Origin: Harmothoe impar
Lineage: Eukaryota > Annelida > Polychaeta > Phyllodocida > Polynoidae
Direction of reading: 5' to 3'
Assembly: GCA_947462335.1 (NCBI GenBank)
Contig: OX381707.1
Location: 16,707,418-16,771,417, forward strand
DNA: 64,000 bases
The position numbers and the translations under genes were made by a program. Position 1 is the stretch's first letter. Each line of letters opens with the position of its first letter. Shown here one piece after another: positions 57,046 through 64,000 of this stretch. The notes under the pieces were generated by a model. That model did no database searches and was not told the DNA's origin. It saw only the letters and a program-made list of their open reading frames with translations.

Positions 57046-59536
57046 AATTAATGCTTTCATGTGATATAATCTTTGGAGTTATACCTCCTTAAAGGGTTTC
57101 AAAAGATGGTGACAAAGACATTTTTGCTCTTTGATTTTCTACATCAAAAGCATGAAAAGAAAAACTATTTGCTGAGAGTTCTAAGGTATGGGTTTCAAAA
57201 GCAGTGGACCTGTTCCAAAAGCATCATCTGCAATACTGGCATCAAGAAATGGATACTGAATTAGCCGCCCCCTGGGTTAGATGTATGCCCACTCCTCTGT
57301 ATATAAACAAGGATATATGACTTCCATAAAAGATGGCTGCCCTCGGGCCTGTTGCCATGGCTACTGGTCTGTGTTTATATATGACTGCCAATAGCGACAT
57401 TTTTCTATGATCCCTATAAGGGTTTCGCAGGCCACTTGCAGTGCCACCCCAGCAACGGTGGTAGATAGGTGAACTATTTTGCTGACCTGCATCCTTTCAT
57501 ATTATCCATTGCCACCCCACTGTAGCAATCAAAGTCAATACTATTTTCAAGCGGTAGAAAATCCTTTTCGGTTGACAAAATGGCGACCTCGGTAGAATGT
57601 CCGATTACAAGGCTACAGGCGGCCACATGCCACAGGCATGGATTAATATGTCCCTTACCCATAGTGCCCTGCACCGGAAGTTATTGATCAGCAGCCCCCT
57701 CTGGTGGCAGGGGATCATGCACCCCTGTGGCCAGTCGACACACGGACCCAAGTCTGCCAATATACAGTCAGACGGGTACTGACCTCTCACCCTCCTCTCC
57801 CCTCCCCCTCAGCCAGGCCCTGCATTTTGTATTCAATGTATACATACACAAGTATGAAGTTACCATACCCCCAGCGGTTATACAAGACCAACACTCCATA
57901 AAAACAAGTTACACCTAGTTAGTTTATTTCAGATATATCAGTCTCAGTATCATTTAAATAAGTATCATAATTCCCTTTGCAGCTGCTCTGGAGCATATTC
58001 AATTTGTTTTAAATTATGTTTGAATGCACTTTAATAGAAGATCCACATGAGCATTTAGATTACTATATCATATAGTGTAAATATGACAGCTAATTATCCA
58101 ATTTAACCAGTGTGAGGAAAACATAATTATCGGTGAATCTTTCATTAAAAAATGTTTCCCACATAGTGGAATTATGATAATGCTGATCTCATATAATTAT
58201 ATATGCATCCATAGAGACATAAATTAAGATAAATATTGTATATGAACATAAATATATGAAAATAAAAACTGCACATATGGCTTTCCACATCTCGTGCTAT
58301 ACGGGGATCAAGGATGCAATTTCAAAGTGGTTGCAGGGTAAATTGTGATGGAGCACTTTAACTTGGGATCAGGGCCCCCAGTGCCCTTTTGTAACCCTGT
58401 GCTGTGACCGGGGTACCGACACGCCTGCCTCCCCCGCCGCGCACCATGATAAAACAAGTCTAATGTATCAGAACCAGGGGCGCAAGCCCCACGGCCAATA
58501 GGACATTAAGTTGGGTCTAGCATGTATGTAATGTGGTATTGGAAGGATTAACTTCAAGCAAACCCTTTTCATTTTAGATAAAGAGGGTATAAGGTGAATG
58601 GATTTACATTCTATTGAGACTAATTTCTACACTGCATTAATTGGTTATTTCAGGAAGGCAATGATACCTTTCCAAATTATTATATTGAATTTGAGAATTC
58701 GATATGTTCATTTCATCCTAAAGTTCAATGCCCCATAAGGTCAAATTGGATAACTAATATTTAAGTTTGTTTAAACACAATGAAATGAACGTTGAGCGAG
58801 ATTCAGAACAACAGATTCACCCCATATACCGACCCCATAGTGAGTCTCATGCACTGCGCTATTGGCCAATGCCCAATGGGGGAGATGGCATGCCGACAGG
58901 CTGGCAGCAGTATTGACAGATCTGACCTTTAAAGGTATTGATTATTTGGTGGTCACCATGGCAACCACTAGGTCATCACAAAGCTGCCAACACTTAGGGT
59001 AATACTATCAAAAGGTGAACTTGGGATGTTGTCTGAGTGAACTGCAGAGGGGTGCATAGCTTTAACCCTTTACATACCATAGTCTTTAATGTAATACCGG
59101 AGGTTCAGAAAATAGCTACTTGAATATTTTACCATACCATATTATAATACTGCTTGAATAAGCCAGACAATATATTCATAAGTATGTTAGGTATGAAATT
59201 AAAGATAGGTCTGACTCGCGTACAAGCTACAGCTTATAACAGGAATTTACTGTCCTTTTTAATCTCTGATACACGAATGCAGCCCTGGCGGGTCAGTGAT
59301 TCAACCTAGTATGCTACATTGTCAATGTTGTTAGCTGATTTGAAATATGCATATCTCCTGCTATCTGAAAATCCACAATGTATTCAAATGCGATATACAT
59401 GTTAAAAATCCTTAAACTCTCTTCATGCAGTGTTTACATAACTTCACCCACCATGCATCACTTCTCTGGGTTTATAAGGCCTAATGGACCATGGTGCTCC
59501 GAGACTACATCTCCTTCTCTGCAGACTACTCCAACA
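57046..59536. other. No recognisable gene
   Basis: Unique sequence. CCCCCTCTGGTGGCAGG near 57,700 is a near miss to the CTCF motif (one G too many). No exon bounded by convincing splice sites was found. Confidence 0.5.
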
Positions 59537-59633
59537 TTAAAGTGGCATTCTCACCGAGCGTTTCCCACTCACAATTCTAGTACTGTTCTAGTCTGTTATG
59601 TGGTAAGTGCGAGTGGTGAGAATGCCACTTTAA
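59537..59633. mobile_element. 97-bp MITE with perfect 19-bp ends
   Basis: TTAAAGTGGCATTCTCACC and its exact complement GGTGAGAATGCCACTTTAA bound a 59-bp interior. If TTAA is the target duplication, the TIR is AGTGGCATTCTCACC. The interior also contains CCCACTCACAATTCTAG and GCGAGTGGTGAG-type partial complements. Confidence 0.92.
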
Positions 59634-62300
59634 GCGGTTGTCACCACTCAGCTCCTGAATCTGTCTATACCAGCACAAATGCACCAAGAATAAAGTATTT
59701 AGGTTCGAGCAAGGCCTGTGACAGACATGACTCATGGGACCATAACAGCCTGTGACACTGTCTTCTTTATGGAGCATCAATTTTTATCAGTCATCCTTCC
59801 TTTTTGTATGAGCTTTTTTATCCTGGCTTTTAGTATTTCCACCCGGGCGGTTACTCCGCTGTTATCAGCAGATGGCCTTGTCAGCTGTGACCTTGGGGCA
59901 GGTAGAGGTCAACCACATGACCCCTGTCTACCACAGCTCTCCTCCAGGCATGTAGCCTTACATAATAGCCAATATGGCCGCCAATCTCCACCATTCTCTC
60001 ATGCTATCACCCTTATTAATGTGTCTAAGTATTTTGGAATGTTGACATATTCCTTAACAGTTCAATTTCCTTATCAACTGAAGTTTTGTAAGCTTTATGT
60101 AAAGTTTTAATTTTCCCGATGTTTTACTTCACTGACATACATAGATTGTATATTGTGGGTTTAAAAATAAAATTGATGGATTATGCAGCCATTAGAGGTT
60201 AAAAGCCCTTTTTCCTGTGGGCCTAAGTGCTTCCCTCACCACGGCCCACCACACTGTACACTGGTGTCCTGCCTTACATCCCTCTGCATCCTCCTGTAAT
60301 TCTACCTACAGGAACCACAGAGTAACCACAGAGAACCAGTATGGCTCTGCCCTTGTACTTAACTCACATAAAGACCTGTTAACACCAGAACGACCTTGAG
60401 GAGCTACCATTGATGGTCCTCACTCCAGACTCGAGCACTTTATTCTGTCAATGTGATGTTCTGTTAATCGTCTTGACACTAGGACCAAGTACCACTTATC
60501 GCACACAGCTCAATTTTGCTGCAGAAACAGAATACTCCTGTACTCTTTACAGTTCTCAAAATGTCCTATGGAATATGGTAACATTCACTCATGTCCAACA
60601 ATATTAACTTAACCAGCTAACAAAAATAAAACATGTTTGCAAATGTTTGGAGGAGAAACCTTTGTATTCAAACATGTAGGTTAAAGGTTTACTGCAACGC
60701 AATTTTTAAGCATTTTTTGTTAGCTTGGTTGTGTAAGCAGCAGAAGGGTCAAATTTTGTGCCAGGTCGGACTTAAAGAAATGATTACATTTATTTTTTCA
60801 CCTTCACCCCATTAGGCGCAAATTGTTGAATCAAAGTTGACAGCTATTTGATCCAAGTTGATCAACCTGTTTACACCCTATTAAAACAGGCATACTAAAG
60901 TAGCCATTTAGTCTACATGAATATCTTTATCACCCAGTTATCAACAACAAAAAGCAAGACTTGCAAAATTGATCCTTATGATACTACCCCATGATTTATT
61001 GGTACCGGTAATGCACCAGCTGAAGCAGTGACACATGGCACTTTTCCCTGCTTCCCCAAGTTTTATATGATTATTTTCATAAACAGAGACTTGGCTAGTG
61101 CCATAAAGACTCCGTTCAAGGTGACTTTCATTAATAGGAAAACATAGATTTTATCCTTAAAGTAATGGAGGTGGATGTCAACACAGCCACTACTTAAATA
61201 TGTCAAATACTGTCAGCTAAGTGCTAGGTTATAATAATAACCCTTCTTATATACGCTTCCACAGTAAATCAAGTTGTATTTGCCCTAATTATAGAGGATA
61301 TCTTAGTCATGAGCATATATACAAAATACATATCTCTCCCATGGCATCATGTTTAACTAGTTGGAGAGTAGTGACTATAGTGACTGCCAATAGTGCTCAC
61401 TCCCACCCTTCTGCTGTGGAGATCCACAAAGACAGCACGGAGCATTAAAGGGGAGCAGCTCAGGTTCTAAGTAATCACTCCCTGTCCTGCTCATCTCCCC
61501 CACCACCTGACACCTTGGTGTAATTACAGCAATGGTGAGGATCAGGCGATCATTAGAGGTGTGTGTGGCAGGATAAGAGATCTATTACAGATACAATATA
61601 TCCTTCCGTACCTTTCTAGCACGCCTCTCCTGTGTCAATTGTTGGATAACCTGTCTTGTATAATATCTAGCCGTATAAAGGTCAAGGTCAAGATCACATA
61701 CATATATATAATGTTCTTTATCACTCTGATACACACTTTCGCGGAAAGTTGCTCTGCAGTTACTGAAACTTTACGCCTAGGTATGGTTCTCAAGCCTATT
61801 GAAATCTAGGTAAATGGAAAAAAAAGATCTCATGCCATAGACCCCATGGACTGTTTTAATGAATAAACAGCTACACCACAGTCTATATATGGAGTAACTG
61901 TATCTCCTCTTGTCAGAAACCTTTCATTATATGGTATAACTTATTCGCTAGATGACACATTGTCGTAGTAACTGGTTTGATATAGGCTGAGCTACTCACT
62001 ACTTGATATGATATACTACTTCTAGATTAGAGGAGCTGCTCATAGACAGAATATTGACAAACTGACAAGGTTGACCATGCAGTGATACTAATACAAGCAC
62101 TGGGCATGATACCAAGTCTAAATAACATGTTCAAAATCTACTTATATTCAAACTATGAATTATTCCAAACTCTGCATATAAAGTATCTGCCTGCTGCATG
62201 GGCTGCATTTATCAATTGATCTCTTCAAAATCAGGCCATGATTCATTGGTACATGCACCAGTAATTCACCCATTATGGCAGTGACACATAGCATTTTAGA
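59634..62300. other. No recognisable gene
   Basis: Unique sequence. AAAGGTCAAGGTCAAGATCA at about 61,677 contains TCAAGGTCA, a perfect monomeric nuclear-receptor half-site. Frames up to 130 codons (59,718-60,110) have no recognised domain. GCAGTGACACATxGCA at 61,025 and 62,278 marks a short repeat. Confidence 0.45.
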
Positions 62301-62305
62301 CGCCT

Positions 62306-63111
62306 TGTTAAGCCCTTATCCTACAAAATTGCCCTTATCCTACAAAAACATATAGGTTTGTAGGATAAGGGCTGTCAGTTAGGCCCTAATCCTACAAAAT
62401 TGCCCTTATCCTACAAAACCTATACTATTTTTGTAGGATAAGGGCAATCAGTTAGGCCCTTATCCTACAAAATTGCCCTTATCCTACAAAAATATATAGA
62501 TTTGTAGGATAAGGGCTGTCAGTTAGGCCCTAATCCTACAAAATTGCCCTTATCCTACAAAACCTATACTATTTTTGTAGGATAAGGGCAATCAGTTAAG
62601 CCCTTATCCTACAAAATTGCCCTTATCCTACAAAACCTATATAATTATCCTACAAAACATATATAAGGGAGGATTTGTAACATAAGGGCTATTGGTCAGG
62701 CCTAATAAATGAACTACACCCAGACAACCCTTATTTTCATATATTTCACGAGGAAATCTAATAAACCTGAGATTTTAGGAGCAATCCTGGTGACCATTTT
62801 GGACTAAACACGGAAATCAAATAAACTTAATCCTACAGCATACCTGTAGGCCCTATGCCTCTGGGCTAGACCTGGTGACAAAGGAATAACGGCATCAGAG
62901 ACATTTTTGAAGGAAAAGGGCAATTTTGTAGGATAAGGGCCTGACTGATTGCCCTTATCCTACAAAATACATAGGTTTTGTAGGATAAGGGCAACTTTTT
63001 TGTAGGATAAGGGCTGATTTTGTAGGATGAGGGCTTGACTGACAGCCCTTATCCTACAAAACTATACATTTTTGTAGGATAAGGGCAATTTTGTAGGATA
63101 AGGGCCTAACA
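62306..63111. mobile_element. 806-bp foldback built of GCCCTTATCCTACAAAA words
   Basis: CGCCT flanks both sides (62,301-05 and 63,112-16). Terminal repeats start TGTTAAGCCCTTATCC and end GGATAAGGGCCTAACA. The left arm (62,306-62,670) has roughly a dozen copies of GCCCTTATCCTACAAAA or its complement arranged as successive hairpins; the right arm (62,920-63,111) has about nine. The roughly 250-bp centre is unrelated, non-coding and AT-rich. No transposase. Confidence 0.94.
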
Positions 63112-63116
63112 CGCCT

Positions 63117-64000
63117 CCCTCCACTTTTTATACCAGACTTTTCCCAAAGTACTTCGCTCAGCTTTACTGTCTGGAGGTTGTTGTTTTAATTTAACAACCA
63201 ATATGTCATTTCCATGTTGTTATCCCTCAGTTCCATTAATAGCAAACTATGGATTTGATCATTAAACCTGCACTGCTATAAAAATCTTCAGTACTGGTCT
63301 ATGCTTCATTCCGACATTTGATGGAGGTCCGGTAAGTGGCTTTATGACTGTCACCACTACTTTTACAATACAGAGTATATGCCAGTCAATGACAGCCCTA
63401 ACACTAGCTACAGAATTGTCACACTATAGCCCCAAGTATTAAAGGAGCACTGACCTTTTAAATGCCCCAGGAGAAGAGGGTATTGGTAATGTGCCTCAGG
63501 GACTAGAATATGACTTTGAATGAGTGCCTTGCTGCATGAGTGCTAATGGTAACAGCAGTAATAATGTACTGGTGCATGTATTCTTATTTGTTGAGAATAG
63601 AACAGAACCTTTGTGATATAGCTCAAACTGCCTTAATCTTACAAAGTATATATATTCAGTGGCAGAAAGTAATGATGGATGATTCGTACAGCAGTTCTCA
63701 TCAAATAATACAGCATGAAAATAATAATTATATTCCAGATTTCTTGACTAAACATTTGAAGCAATCCCAAATTAATTCTGATGAATCATGCAAAAAATGG
63801 CAAATAACATTAATGCATTATGTGGTCTTTAACAGTTGAATGACTGACTTATTCACAGACATTAGGACTATACCCCGAGGACAAGATGAAAGAGAACATT
63901 GCCTTATGCCTCATCTGACGTCAAACACCTCCACACAGCTAGACCGAAATTCTAGACCATTAAGTGTGGCAATGAGGCCTTTGTTAACTGTGAATAATAT
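63117..64000. other. No recognisable feature
   Basis: Unique sequence to the right edge. A 99-codon plus-strand frame at 63,540-63,839 has no recognised domain and a weak start context. Confidence 0.5.

Noticed and set aside
57695..57715. CTCF site at CCCCCTCTGGTGGCAGG
   Set aside because: The minus-strand core has one extra G relative to the consensus, breaking the spacing of the essential positions.
59890..59935. Nuclear-receptor element at TGACCTTGGGG...AGGTCA
   Set aside because: Half-sites are imperfect and irregularly spaced; not above chance expectation for this length.

Overview
The window reads as non-coding DNA from a metazoan nuclear genome, most likely an aquatic invertebrate. 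It has no bacterial-style gene packing, open frames are short and mostly lie inside repeats, and the sequence is dense with dinucleotide microsatellites, minisatellites, terminal-inverted-repeat (TIR) elements with clean target duplications, and a solo LTR. I cannot name the species. No complete recognisable protein-coding gene is present; the coding calls are low-confidence candidate exons.

Layout. 1-820: an 18-bp satellite, then a strikingly regular 41-bp array of short palindromes. 1,212-9,100: mostly unique sequence with a diverged duplicated block, a large hairpin, an AT microsatellite, and the first copy of a TIR family carrying a CTCF-like motif. 9,900-13,800: one 132-codon open frame, a GA-rich minisatellite, a 57-58 bp tandem repeat and a TA-flanked TIR element. 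16,900-25,100: two diverged copies of a 3-3.5 kb segment separated by a solo LTR (21,015-21,432) and a foldback element, and studded with further TIR elements. 25,100-38,500: dispersed TIR families, a GC/CpG-rich island beside GA runs (about 28,960-29,200), five 89-bp repeats, a 46-bp perfect palindrome and a three-level nested insertion. 39,100-56,720: four head-to-tail diverged copies of one multi-block segment, each with private insertions; three of these can be dated against empty sites in sister units. 57,000-64,000: mostly unique, with a 97-bp TIR element and an 806-bp foldback element.

Two themes stand out. First, several sequence-unrelated families share one architecture: inverted arms built from tandem copies of a short word. 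In the best family (copies at 20,428, 24,032 and 47,995) the 17-bp words are homogenised within a copy but differ between copies. Second, close matches to the animal CTCF consensus recur, nearly all inside mobile elements or duplicated segments. These may be insulator-type sites spread by transposition and duplication; that is inference from motif matches only.
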